NCBI RefSeq assembly: GCF_019972295.1
Contig: NZ_BLJA01000001.1
Location: 714,049 to 778,048 of the forward strand
Reading direction: 5' to 3'
DNA: 64,000 bases
From: Geobacter sp. AOG2
Lineage (GTDB): Bacteria > Desulfobacterota > Desulfuromonadia > Geobacterales > Pseudopelobacteraceae
This document shows positions 45,547 to 54,132 of this stretch, one piece after another; within the stretch, counting starts at the first letter, position 1; each line of letters begins with the position of its first letter. The position numbers and the translations under genes were made by a program. The notes under the pieces are model-generated. The model ran no database searches. It was given only the letters and a program-made list of their open reading frames with translations, and was not told where the DNA came from.

Positions 45547-45957
45547 ATGGGAATCGAGTGGAGAGAGTCACTGGCAATCGGCGTACCGGAGATTGACCGT
45601 CAGCATAAGGAGCTTTTGTCCCGCTTCGACAGTCTGCTCAAGGCCTGCGAGGCGGGGAAGGGGATGGGTGAGTTACAGAGACTTCTGGGATTTCTCGATG
45701 AATATGTGGTCAGCCATTTCAGCGAAGAAGAAGGTATACAAAGAAACCACCGCTATCCCGGATATGCGGCACATAAAAAAGAGCATGACGGATTCGTTAC
45801 CCGGCTCAAGGCGGTTAAGGATGAGATAAAGTCAGAGGGCGTGGCTGTTCATCATGTGACGGAAACCAACAACATGCTGCTCAAATGGCTGATTAACCAC
45901 ATCTCGAGGGTCGATGCTGAACTGGGCAAGTATCTGCGCGCCAACGCGGCACTTTAG
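45547..45957 (+). CDS. Bacteriohemerythrin
   Basis: 136 residues with the complete di-iron ligand set: His in EIDRQHKELL, HFSEEEG, HKKEHDGF and HISRVDAEL. It binds oxygen or senses it; in Geobacter-type anaerobes an oxygen-scavenging role is inferred. The start ATG at 45547 follows AAGAGGGATACGAAGC. It sits 50 bases after the Lon-like protease on the same strand. Confidence 0.93.
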   Translation: MGIEWRESLAIGVPEIDRQHKELLSRFDSLLKACEAGKGMGELQRLLGFLDEYVVSHFSEEEGIQRNHRYPGYAAHKKEHDGFVTRLKAVKDEIKSEGVAVHHVTETNNMLLKWLINHISRVDAELGKYLRANAAL

Positions 45958-46013
45958 ATACCGGGGGCGATTGCTCCTCAGGGCTGTCCCCCTCATTTAT
46001 TCATTCCGTATTC

Positions 46014-46193
46014 TCAGTCGCAATCCTCACGCCAAAGGCATTTTTCCTGGCCGCATGCGGCAGCTTTGCCGGAGGCGAAGCATTGTTCGTTACCTTCGGC
46101 CTGCTGGATGGCGCGTACCAGTTCAGCCTTTTTCAGTTTTCCTGTCTTGATATGGTGCTGCTTTGCAATTTCCCTGATTTCATCCAGTTTCAT
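46014..46193 (-). CDS. SAP/Rho-N-like mini protein with four Cys
   Basis: 59 residues. The N-terminal half (MKLDEIREIAKQHHIKTGKL, then KKAELVRAIQQAEG) fits a SAP or Rho N-terminal-like helix-extended-helix fold that binds nucleic acid. The C-terminal half has four Cys (QCFAS, AACGQEKCLW, DCD). The short length and the combination resemble small proteins seen in Geobacter-type genomes; function unknown. The start ATG has GCAGGGAGAGTCAGGC upstream on its strand. Confidence 0.72.
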   Translation of the reverse strand: MKLDEIREIAKQHHIKTGKLKKAELVRAIQQAEGNEQCFASGKAAACGQEKCLWREDCD

Positions 46194-46293
46194 GCCTGAC
46201 TCTCCCTGCCATATATGTTAATAGCGTTCCATGACTATTAGCATAGCGCAGCTTGGCAAAATTTCCACAACGGTTGCGTAAAGATTTGTAAAC

Positions 46294-46325
46294 AAAAAGG
46301 GCGGGCCGACTGGCCCGCCCTTTTT
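46294..46325. terminator. Terminator between purC and the SAP-type gene
   Basis: AAAAAGGGCGGGCC / GGCCCGCCCTTTTT with a 4-base loop (GACT). For the minus-strand purC transcript it lies 24 bases after the stop. Confidence 0.92.
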
Positions 46326-46348
46326 GGGCGTGTTTTGAGGATATAAGT

Positions 46349-47239
46349 TTATACGCGGATGCCGGCGATGCGGAAGAGTGCTTCACGGTATTTTTCAGCG
46401 GTCTTTTCGACGATCTCCGCCGGCAGGGGCGGTGCGGGGGCTGTTTTGCCCCAATCGAGGGTCTCCAGATAATCCCGCAGGAATTGTTTGTCGAAACTGG
46501 GCTGTGGTCCGCCCGGCTTGTAGAGGTCCTTGGGCCAGAAACGGCTGGAGTCGGGGGTCATACATTCGTCGATGATGATCAACTCGCCCTCATAAACACC
46601 GAATTCGAACTTGGTGTCGGCGATGATAATCCCCTTCTGGGCGGCAAGATCGCGAGCCCGGGTGTAGATCCTGATGGTATAGTCGCGGGCCTGCTCGGCC
46701 AGTTCGCGCCCACAGATTTCAGCCATCTTCTCGAAGGAGATGTTTTCGTCATGAGTGCCCAGTTCTGCCTTGGTGGAAGGGGTGAAGATCGGTTCCGGCA
46801 ACTGGTCCGATTCCAAAAGCCCGGCCGGGAGCTTGATACCGCAAATTGAGCCGCTGGCTTTATAGTCTTTCCAGCCGGAGCCGGAGACATAACCCCGCAC
46901 GATACACTCCGCCGGTAGCGGCTTGGCCTTTTTCACCAGCATGGAGCGCCCCGCCAGCACATCGGCGTAGGGACGGCATACCGCCGGGTAGTCGGTCACG
47001 TCGGTTGAGATAATGTGGTTTTTAACGATGTCCTCCATCTGGCGGAACCAGAAAGCGGATATCTGCGTCAGCACGAAACCTTTGTCCGGGATCGGTTCGT
47101 TCATGATCACGTCAAAGGCCGAGATACGGTCCGACGTGACCAGGAGCAGGGTGTCTCCCAGGTCGTAAATATCCCGCACCTTGCCGCGGGCTGCGAGGTT
47201 CAGGCCGGGAAAATCGGTTTGCAGAACAGGCTGTGACAT
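46349..47239 (-). CDS. purC: Phosphoribosylaminoimidazole-succinocarboxamide synthase
   Basis: 296 residues, the longer (ADE1-like) form of SAICAR synthase in purine biosynthesis. Motifs: [80 protein letters not shown], and [11 protein letters not shown] with [12 protein letters not shown]. The ATG follows TAGGAGAGATGCC. The PpiD-like gene precedes it by 10 bases. Confidence 0.96.
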   Translation of the reverse strand: MSQPVLQTDFPGLNLAARGKVRDIYDLGDTLLLVTSDRISAFDVIMNEPIPDKGFVLTQISAFWFRQMEDIVKNHIISTDVTDYPAVCRPYADVLAGRSMLVKKAKPLPAECIVRGYVSGSGWKDYKASGSICGIKLPAGLLESDQLPEPIFTPSTKAELGTHDENISFEKMAEICGRELAEQARDYTIRIYTRARDLAAQKGIIIADTKFEFGVYEGELIIIDECMTPDSSRFWPKDLYKPGGPQPSFDKQFLRDYLETLDWGKTAPAPPLPAEIVEKTAEKYREALFRIAGIRV

Positions 47240-47249
47240 GGCATCTCTC

Positions 47250-48836
47250 CTATTTTTCAGCGATGAGCGCTTGATTTATCTCGATCTTGGCCTTGGCCCT
47301 GAGGCCCTTTGTCCAGGTGGCCAGGGCCTCTTCCTGCTTCTTGGGCAGCATCTTCAGCTTGATCTGCTGCTTGGTCTTGTCAAAGTCGGCCTTCGGGGCT
47401 TCGATGCGCTGTTTGAGGCGTATCGCATACCAGCGGTTACCCACCTTGAACGGTTCGTTGGCCACGGGCGCTGCGACGGTCAGTTTGAAGGCCGCCTCCA
47501 TCAGGTCGGGGGCGTTGCCGATATCCGGAATGTTGCCCTTGTCCGAGAAACCGAAGATGCCGGTGGTGTGGGTCTTGAGCGCAGCCTTGGCGGCTAGCTG
47601 GCGGGCCGCGTCGGCAGCCCTTTTCTTGGCGAGTTCCACCGCTTTGACCGCCTTGACCTTCTGTTCCACTGCGGACCTGATCTCGGCGAGCGGCGGGACA
47701 GCCGATGCCTTGCGCTCCCTGGCCTTAATGATGTAAATGCCTTTGGCGGCCTCGACCGGTCCTCCCAATTCGCCATCTTTGAGTTCGAAGGCCTTTTTGA
47801 TGACGGCTGTCTCGCCCGCCAAGGCGGCTACCGGGGCATTGGCTTCGAACAGCGGCGTCTCCTGCACCTTGAGGCCCAACTGCCCGGCGATCAGTTTCAG
47901 GTCGCCGGACTTGACGTTCTTGTAAAGAGTGTCGGCGGCCAATTCAAAGGACTGTTTGGCGGCCTTCTGTCTGAGGGCGTCGGCCTTGACCTTGTCTTTT
48001 ACTTCCTTGAGGGGGAGGATGCCATCCTTACCCTGCCAGCGGTCGATGTTTTTCTGGTAGAAGGTCTGGATCTCCTCCTCGGAAACCGTCATCTTTGCCG
48101 CTTGGGAGGCCGGATCGAGCATGATATAGGAAAGGGCCACTTTCTCGGGGGTCTTGAACTCGTTCGGGTTTTTTTGCAGATACTCGTTGAGTTCCGCGTC
48201 GGTCGGTTTCACCTCTGCGATCACTTCGCTCGGCGCATAGGACACATACTCCAGTTCGATCTTGTCGTTTTCCTTTTTGTACTGGGCCAGGGCCTCGTCG
48301 TCGCTGACCGTCGCCTTGTCCTTGATTACTTGGCGGGCTTTGGAAAGCAGCAGGTCGTGCTTCTGCCCCTCCTCGAAGTCTTTGGGGGTCAGGCGACTGC
48401 CCCTCAAGAGCTGCTGGTACAGGTCGAAATTGAATTTTCCGTCCTTCTGGAACGTGGGCATGGCTTCAATGGAGTTGGCCACTTCATCCTTGGATACCTT
48501 GATCCCCATGGACTTGGCTTCCCTGACGACCAGGGCGTTGTCGATCAGGTTGTCCAGGGCCAGTTTTTTCAGCCCCAGTGCCTTTTCCAGCTCGGGGGTG
48601 ATGGATTGGCCGTATATCTGCTGGTAGATGTTGCGGATACGTTGATAGGCGTTCTGGTATTCTTCCAGGGAGATCTTGGTGCCGTCCACCTTGGCCGCGT
48701 AACCGCTTCGTCCTCCGATACCGTCGCTCCCTTTGCCCCATACCAGGAACATGGTGCCGATAAAGGAAAGCACAATGACGACGAAGACTATTTTGATGAT
48801 GATGGATTCCTTCTTTTTACGCATGAAGTCCAGCAT
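47250..48836 (-). CDS. Peptidyl-prolyl isomerase, PpiD/SurA type
   Basis: 528 residues. A cytoplasmic basic start ([13 protein letters not shown]), one membrane helix ([20 protein letters not shown]) and a large periplasmic part with a SurA_N-like chaperone domain ([20 protein letters not shown] and following). The parvulin region, around residues 230-370, is weakly conserved. It probably assists folding of exported proteins at the inner membrane. GGAG lies 12 bases before the ATG; purC follows after 10 bases. Confidence 0.87.
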   Translation of the reverse strand: MLDFMRKKKESIIIKIVFVVIVLSFIGTMFLVWGKGSDGIGGRSGYAAKVDGTKISLEEYQNAYQRIRNIYQQIYGQSITPELEKALGLKKLALDNLIDNALVVREAKSMGIKVSKDEVANSIEAMPTFQKDGKFNFDLYQQLLRGSRLTPKDFEEGQKHDLLLSKARQVIKDKATVSDDEALAQYKKENDKIELEYVSYAPSEVIAEVKPTDAELNEYLQKNPNEFKTPEKVALSYIMLDPASQAAKMTVSEEEIQTFYQKNIDRWQGKDGILPLKEVKDKVKADALRQKAAKQSFELAADTLYKNVKSGDLKLIAGQLGLKVQETPLFEANAPVAALAGETAVIKKAFELKDGELGGPVEAAKGIYIIKARERKASAVPPLAEIRSAVEQKVKAVKAVELAKKRAADAARQLAAKAALKTHTTGIFGFSDKGNIPDIGNAPDLMEAAFKLTVAAPVANEPFKVGNRWYAIRLKQRIEAPKADFDKTKQQIKLKMLPKKQEEALATWTKGLRAKAKIEINQALIAEK

Positions 48837-49055
48837 GGCCGAAATACTCCTTGGATAGATTGGTTTTCGCAGATAAGTGCCCTAGTGGCGGTGGAAAAAG
48901 AAAATGAATACTACTATACGTCTCACCTGAATGCAAGATGCTTGTTTGGCGTTATGAGCGGTATGGTTGCGTCATTTTCGAGGCGTTTGATTTGTGCCGG
49001 AACCTATGTTAGGGTGCATCCGACCGAATCCCGAATCCATCACAAGGATGTGGCA

Positions 49056-50084
49056 ATGGAACTCAGCTTTTCCCGATCCAACGACGAGATAGACCAGATG
49101 ATCAACCGGCTGGTCGAGGCTGCCGGCGACATCCACCATGCCGGCATCATCCGCGAGATGATTCTGTCAAGCCTCAAGATCGGGCAGGAGGTCGACTATC
49201 TGGCGGATCTCAAGCTGATCAACCGTACTTTGCGCGAGATGCGGTTCACTGCTCGGGTATTCGGCCCGTATCGTGACCGGAAAAAGGTCACTATCTTCGG
49301 CTCGGCCCGCACCGGGCAGGGAGAAGAAATGTACGGGAAATGTGTCCGCTTCAGTCGCATGCTGGCGGACAACGGCTATATGATCATCACCGGGGGCGGT
49401 CCCGGCATCATGCAGGCCGGTAACGAGGGGGCAGGCAGCGAGAATTCCTTTGCCGTCAATATTCGCCTCCCCTTCGAGCAGCAGCCGAACCCGATCATGT
49501 ACCGCAATCCGAGGCTGATCACCTATAAATACTTCTTCAACCGCAAGGTGGCTTTTGTCAAGGAGGCCGACGCCATTGCCGTCTTTCCCGGCGGTTTCGG
49601 CACGCTGGACGAAGCCATGGAGGTTTTTACCCTGATCCAGACCGGCAAGACTTCACCCAAACCGTTGATCCTGATAGACGACGAGGATGGCTACTGGGAA
49701 CAGTTCTTTGCCTTCGTCAAGCAGAGCCTGCTGGTGAAGGGTTTTATTTCCGGCGAGGATTTCTCCCTGTTCACCATCACCAAGAACGAACAGGAAGCGG
49801 TCGAGGCTATCGATACCTTTTACCGTGTCTACCATTCCATGCGTTTCATTAACCATGATCTCGTCATCCGGTTGAACAAAAGGCTTTCCCCGGAACAGAT
49901 CAGCACTCTGGAACAAGAGTTTCCCGAATTGCTTCAGGCGGGGGAACAGATCAATTGTTGCGGTGCAATGCCTGAAGAGGTTGATCAGCCCGACCTGATC
50001 GACCTGCCGCGTATAACAATGAAGTTCGACCATCATCACTATGGGCTGTTGTTGGCATTCATTCACCGGATAAACACTTTTTGA
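49056..50084 (+). CDS. LOG family protein (lysine decarboxylase-like fold)
   Basis: 342 residues. The central Rossmann domain has VTIFGSARTGQGEEMYGKCV, MIITGGGPGIMQAGNEGA and the defining AVFPGGFGTLDEAMEVFTLI. LOG-fold proteins hydrolyse nucleotide monophosphates to base and ribose phosphate (cytokinin-type or PpnN nucleosidases). An N-terminal helical extension of about 70 residues and a C-terminal one of about 90 set it apart from the 190-residue LOG proteins. AAGGATGTGGCA precedes the ATG. It is divergent from the PpiD gene. Confidence 0.88.
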   Translation: MELSFSRSNDEIDQMINRLVEAAGDIHHAGIIREMILSSLKIGQEVDYLADLKLINRTLREMRFTARVFGPYRDRKKVTIFGSARTGQGEEMYGKCVRFSRMLADNGYMIITGGGPGIMQAGNEGAGSENSFAVNIRLPFEQQPNPIMYRNPRLITYKYFFNRKVAFVKEADAIAVFPGGFGTLDEAMEVFTLIQTGKTSPKPLILIDDEDGYWEQFFAFVKQSLLVKGFISGEDFSLFTITKNEQEAVEAIDTFYRVYHSMRFINHDLVIRLNKRLSPEQISTLEQEFPELLQAGEQINCCGAMPEEVDQPDLIDLPRITMKFDHHHYGLLLAFIHRINTF

Positions 50085-50179
50085 GTGCTGAGCGCTCACC
50101 GGCCCGCATTCGTTGACAAAGGCCGCCCGTTGGCGGTATAGTCTCATCATCTCACTTAGGGTTACAGTCCCGGAACGCC

Positions 50180-51568
50180 ATGCAGGACCTTAAACATCTA
50201 ACCAGAAAAAAGCATTTTTCAGGCGTCCGACTTTTCGGCTTCAATCGCAGCAACAAGAGAATTAGAGGCTCTGGTGAGCACAGCGGTTTGCAACTGTCCA
50301 TGCCTGTTGGCAAACGTCGCGAGCGTCTCAAGCATATTCTCCTGTTTCTTGCCATCGTGCTGGCGTTGACGCCGGTTTGCGCCCTCGTGTACCAGAAGTC
50401 ACCCCATGTGGTGCGGGCGGTGACTCTATGGCTTCACTCCCATTCCACTCCCGATATCAAAACGGCCGAGGCTGCGAAACCCCCGGCGAACGGCAGTTTC
50501 GAGGCGGCCGTGCGTCTTTTCGATACGGCGGTAGCGACTGAGGGGGGGCTCACGGCCCGCAGTGCAGGCGGGGATACCCTTCACTACAGCATCAGGGACG
50601 ATCTGCAGAAGCGGGTTCACGATTTCATGGCCCAAAAGCAGGTGCCTTTCGGGGTGTTTGTGGCCATTGAACCGTCAACAGGCCGGATTCTGGCCATGAC
50701 GTCCTATTCTTCCGTCGATCCCCAGTGGGTGCAGTCATCTTTCTTCGATCTCTACCCAATGGCCTCGTTGTTCAAGATCATCACCGCTTCTGCTGCTCTG
50801 GAAAATAAGAAGATCACCCCTGAAACGGTGGTTGAGTTCCGGGGACGCCCCTATTCGGAAAACCCGCGGTACTGGGATATCAGCCCGAGGGGCAACAATA
50901 GCCGCATGGATGTCGGCTATGCCTTGGGCAAATCCATCAATCCGGTGTACGGCCGGGTAGCCAGCGATATCGCCGGCAAGGCATCGGTAATGGAATACGT
51001 CCGCAAATTTGGTTTCAATCAATCGCTTCTTCCAGGCGTCCCGGTCAAGGAGAGCAAGGCCGGAGAACCTCAGACGGACCGTGCCTTGATGTTGATGGGG
51101 GCCGGCCTCGACCATGAGGTCAAGATATCACCCCTGCACGCTGCGGTGATTATGGGGGCTATTGCCAATCAGGGGCGGATGATGGCCCCAACCTTGACCG
51201 ACAGGGTTGTCGATGCTGCGGGAGGTAATAAAGAGGAACATAAGCCCCGTGAACTACGCCGGCTTGTTTCGCCCGAGACAGCGGCGTCCCTCACCCGGAT
51301 GCTCTCCAATACCGTAACCAGGGGTACGTCCCGGCGTGCCTTCCATGATCGCCGGGGCCGCCCGATGCTGGCTGGGATCGATATCGCCGCCAAGACCGGA
51401 TCAATCGACGGGACCGATCCAAAAGGACATTACTCCTGGTTTGCCGCCTACGCTCCGGCCCATGAACCGCGTATAGCATTGGTGGCGTTAGTAATCAATC
51501 AGGATCGGTGGAAGATCAAGTCGTCGCAGGTGGGGGAACAGGCACTGGAGGAGTTTTTCAGGAAATAG
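50180..51568 (+). CDS. Penicillin-binding transpeptidase-domain protein
   Basis: 462 residues with a basic start, one membrane anchor (LKHILLFLAIVLALTPVCAL) and a periplasmic transpeptidase domain. The three active-site motifs are visible: SLFK (in YPMASLFKIITA), SIN (in GKSINPVYGR) and KTGS (in AAKTGSIDGT). No N-terminal dimerisation domain of class B size is present, so it is a short PBP-like protein for peptidoglycan cross-linking or remodelling. Its stop codon is directly followed by repeat copy 3. Confidence 0.87.
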   Translation: MQDLKHLTRKKHFSGVRLFGFNRSNKRIRGSGEHSGLQLSMPVGKRRERLKHILLFLAIVLALTPVCALVYQKSPHVVRAVTLWLHSHSTPDIKTAEAAKPPANGSFEAAVRLFDTAVATEGGLTARSAGGDTLHYSIRDDLQKRVHDFMAQKQVPFGVFVAIEPSTGRILAMTSYSSVDPQWVQSSFFDLYPMASLFKIITASAALENKKITPETVVEFRGRPYSENPRYWDISPRGNNSRMDVGYALGKSINPVYGRVASDIAGKASVMEYVRKFGFNQSLLPGVPVKESKAGEPQTDRALMLMGAGLDHEVKISPLHAAVIMGAIANQGRMMAPTLTDRVVDAAGGNKEEHKPRELRRLVSPETAASLTRMLSNTVTRGTSRRAFHDRRGRPMLAGIDIAAKTGSIDGTDPKGHYSWFAAYAPAHEPRIALVALVINQDRWKIKSSQVGEQALEEFFRK

Positions 51569-51692
51569 CAGGCTGTTGAAAAACTGCCATCTCGCCGCCT
51601 CCTCGAAATCCCCTTTGTGCGGCGTAGCGCTGCTACGCCTCCGCGGGGCTTTCTGCGGGGGCGACGATCTGACTGTTTTTGAACAGCCTGAG
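51569..51692. repeat. Dispersed inverted-repeat element, copy 3
   Basis: Begins one base after the transpeptidase TAG: CAGGCTGTTGAAAAACTGCC; core GTGCGGCGTAGCGCTGCTACGCC; closes GATCTGACTGTTTTTGAACAGCCTG. Left GGCTGTTGAAAAAC and right GTTTTTGAACAGCC form the inverted repeat, both with the CTGTTC/GAACAG variant, showing compensatory change of the two arms relative to the other copies. Confidence 0.9.
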
Positions 51693-51730
51693 TTTATTTT
51701 AGGAAAGATGCTCCAGGCTCTTGGCTCGAT

Positions 51731-52453
51731 TTATGGCCGGTAGGTGTGTAGTTGCAATTCCCCGTCCCGCATCTCGCCGTAGGTGAACTGTTCCATCCAG
51801 TCCCCCAGGGAGAGGATGGTAAAAGGAGGGGAAGGCAGTTCTTCGCGGAATGCCAGGTGAAAGTGGCCGGTAACGAGTCCGTCGTAACCTTGCTGTTGCG
51901 TCGAGAGGGCGAAGGCGCGGATGATCTCCCGGTAGTTCCAGCGCTCCCGCTTGACCTGGTAGCTGGACCGGCTGGCGTGTTGCAGGCGCTCCTTGACCTT
52001 CAGCGCCAGCGATGGTGGGAAATGCCGGACGGCAGACGCAACCAGACGGTTGTGCAGCAGGAACCGGAGCAGGCGGTAGCCGCGGTCGGCGCGGTTGATC
52101 TGGTCGCCGTGGCATAGAAGGAGCTGCTTGCCCTGTACCGTTACGACAGCCGGTCCGTCGTGGATCTCAGCCGCCAGGTGCTTGCTGAAGACCGTGCCGA
52201 GATGGAAGTCGTGGTTGCCTTCGAAGTATACGATGCGGCAACCGCTGCGGGTCAGCTCCAGCAGCGCCGTTAGTACGGCATCGTACTGGCGGAAGGGCTG
52301 CGAGGGAAAGCCCAGCCAGAAGTCAAACAGGTCGCCCATGATGAAAAGGGTTTCCGTGTTTCCCTTCAGGGAGCCGAGGAAGCGGAGCAGCAGACGGTAA
52401 TTGTGGTCCGTCGGCGTTTTCAGGTGGGCATCGGCCAGGAAGATGGTGCGCAT
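51731..52453 (-). CDS. lpxH: UDP-2,3-diacylglucosamine diphosphatase (LpxH-type)
   Basis: 240-residue calcineurin-like phosphoesterase. Metal motifs: FLADAHLK (DxH), IMGDLFDFWLGF, FEGNHDFHLG, LLLCHGDQIN and VTGHFHLAF. The pattern is that of LpxH, which makes lipid X in lipid A synthesis. The ATG at 52453 (MRTIFLAD) fits the family; the frame reaches 52513 only as extra residues. It is divergent from the UPF0158 gene. Confidence 0.87.
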   Translation of the reverse strand: MRTIFLADAHLKTPTDHNYRLLLRFLGSLKGNTETLFIMGDLFDFWLGFPSQPFRQYDAVLTALLELTRSGCRIVYFEGNHDFHLGTVFSKHLAAEIHDGPAVVTVQGKQLLLCHGDQINRADRGYRLLRFLLHNRLVASAVRHFPPSLALKVKERLQHASRSSYQVKRERWNYREIIRAFALSTQQQGYDGLVTGHFHLAFREELPSPPFTILSLGDWMEQFTYGEMRDGELQLHTYRP

Positions 52454-52511
52454 GGTGCGGATTGTGCTGTCACTTGCGCGATATGTCAACAGGATAAGAG
52501 GAACAGGCATC

Positions 52512-52967
52512 ATGGCTATCGTACATAATGTGGAAATTGTCTGGGATGAGTTGATGGATGCCTTTACCAGCGGACAGAGTGATCGAGTTTATTTTCTCGA
52601 CCGTTACACCGGCGAAATTTTTTTCGTGCCCGCCACGCTGGAGGACGATGAGGTCTGGCGGCAGATGGATACCGGCCGGGATCGCTTTCTGGAGATTCCC
52701 CGCTTCGACTACGGTGTCGAACGACAGTTCATGTCCGGTTTCATCGGGGCCATCCAGGATTCCGGATTGCGCAGCATACTGGACGGCTCGTTGGCCGGCA
52801 AAAAACCTTACGGCAACATTAACGAGATCCTCCCCTTTTTCCCGGACGAGGAGGAACGGCTCACGGCAATGAAGGACGATTTTTTTGCCAGCAGGGTAAA
52901 AAACTGGCTGGAGGAGAATAACCTGTTCACGGTCGATACGGAAGCGATGCTTTCATCGCGCATGTAA
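52512..52967 (+). CDS. UPF0158 family protein
   Basis: 151-residue soluble acidic protein: IVWDELMDAFTSGQSDRVYF, LDRYTGEIFFVPA, RFLEIPRFDYGVERQFMSGF, and SVKNW-like SRVKNWLEENNL at the end. This matches UPF0158, of unknown function. The ATG follows AAGAGGAACAGGCATC. The AI-2E transporter gene starts 11 bases after its stop. Confidence 0.8.
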   Translation: MAIVHNVEIVWDELMDAFTSGQSDRVYFLDRYTGEIFFVPATLEDDEVWRQMDTGRDRFLEIPRFDYGVERQFMSGFIGAIQDSGLRSILDGSLAGKKPYGNINEILPFFPDEEERLTAMKDDFFASRVKNWLEENNLFTVDTEAMLSSRM

Positions 52968-52978
52968 GGAAGGCCTCC

Positions 52979-54040
52979 ATGGCGCACCACCATGAACACC
53001 AGATCGTTCCCCGGAATGATTACGGGCGGTTGATCGCCGCCATTCTACTGCTCTGTCTGCTGGCAGCCGCCGGATACGCCCTGCAGCACACCATCTCATG
53101 TTTCCTGCTTTCCTGGGTAATCGCCTACCTTCTCGACCCGTTGCTCGTGCAGGCCGAACGGCACGGCATGAAGCGACTTGCTGCCTTGGGGCTGCTCTAC
53201 ATTGTTCTCACCGTTCTGATCATCTTCTTCTTCGCCTTCATGCTCCCCAAGCTCACCATCAGTTGGAACGGTATCCTCCACGAACTGCCATCCTACATCC
53301 AGAGGATCAAGCAGGCGGCCTTGGAGTGGAAGTCGCGGCTTCCCGACCGTTACGGCTCCGAGGAGATTCAGTGGCTTCTGGACAAGGTCTCGGCCAATGT
53401 GGATACGGCTGCAGAGAAGGCCGGCGCCTGGGTCTATGTCTTCGCTTCCCGGATTTTCTTCAATATCTTCAATATTGTCCTCGCCCCGATCCTGGTCTTT
53501 TTTATGCTCTATTACAAGCAGACCATCGTCGAGACCGCCGCCTCCTGGATTCCGGAACAGCGGCGTGACATGATGCTGCATATCGGTCGCGAGGTTAACA
53601 CCAGTATCGGCGGCTATCTGCGAGGCCAGGTGATCGTTTCCGTTATCGTGGCGGTTCTGTCGCTGGCCGCGCTCTTTATCCTGGATGTTCCGCACCCGAT
53701 CATCAGCGGCTTCTTTGCAGGAGCCGCCTCGGTGCTCCCCTTTATCGGGGTGTTTATCGCCGCGTTGCCGGCGTTGTTCTTTACCTGGTTCAAATACCAG
53801 ACAGTGGGCAGTCTGGTCCAGACCGCCATCGCCTTCGGGGTGATCTATTTCCTGGAAGGATATGTAATCAAACCGCTGGTTTTCAAGAGCTCCATGAACC
53901 TTAACCCGCTGGTGACCATTGTCACGGTCATGGCCTTGGGCGAACTGCTGGGTTTCTGGGGCATCCTGCTGGCCCTGCCCATCGCCGCCGCCATAAAGAT
54001 AACGTGGATGCACCTGCATGCCGGCAACTTCAGGGATTGA
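52979..54040 (+). CDS. AI-2E family (UPF0118) transporter
   Basis: 353-residue membrane protein with about seven to eight helices. Typical features: an early LLLCLLAAAGYALQHTISCF, a soluble middle part (WKSRLPDRYGSEEIQWLLDK), LRGQVIVSVIVAVLSLAALF and PFIGVFIAALPALFF. The family was named for autoinducer-2 export; many members are transporters of unknown cargo. It is coupled to the UPF0158 gene; AAGGAAGGCCTCC precedes the ATG. Confidence 0.9.
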   Translation: MAHHHEHQIVPRNDYGRLIAAILLLCLLAAAGYALQHTISCFLLSWVIAYLLDPLLVQAERHGMKRLAALGLLYIVLTVLIIFFFAFMLPKLTISWNGILHELPSYIQRIKQAALEWKSRLPDRYGSEEIQWLLDKVSANVDTAAEKAGAWVYVFASRIFFNIFNIVLAPILVFFMLYYKQTIVETAASWIPEQRRDMMLHIGREVNTSIGGYLRGQVIVSVIVAVLSLAALFILDVPHPIISGFFAGAASVLPFIGVFIAALPALFFTWFKYQTVGSLVQTAIAFGVIYFLEGYVIKPLVFKSSMNLNPLVTIVTVMALGELLGFWGILLALPIAAAIKITWMHLHAGNFRD

Positions 54041-54132
54041 CCCCGAACGGCATTTTGTTGATTTCCTCGTTCATTGATCCTGTTGTATAATATTCAAGAG
54101 GATTCTTGTCACAAACCCCGGAAAGTTCGCCT

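Noticed and set aside
48102..49055. In-frame upstream extension of the LOG gene by about 318 codons
   Set aside because: It overlaps the PpiD-like gene antisense; the ATG at 49056 with AAGGA is the natural start.
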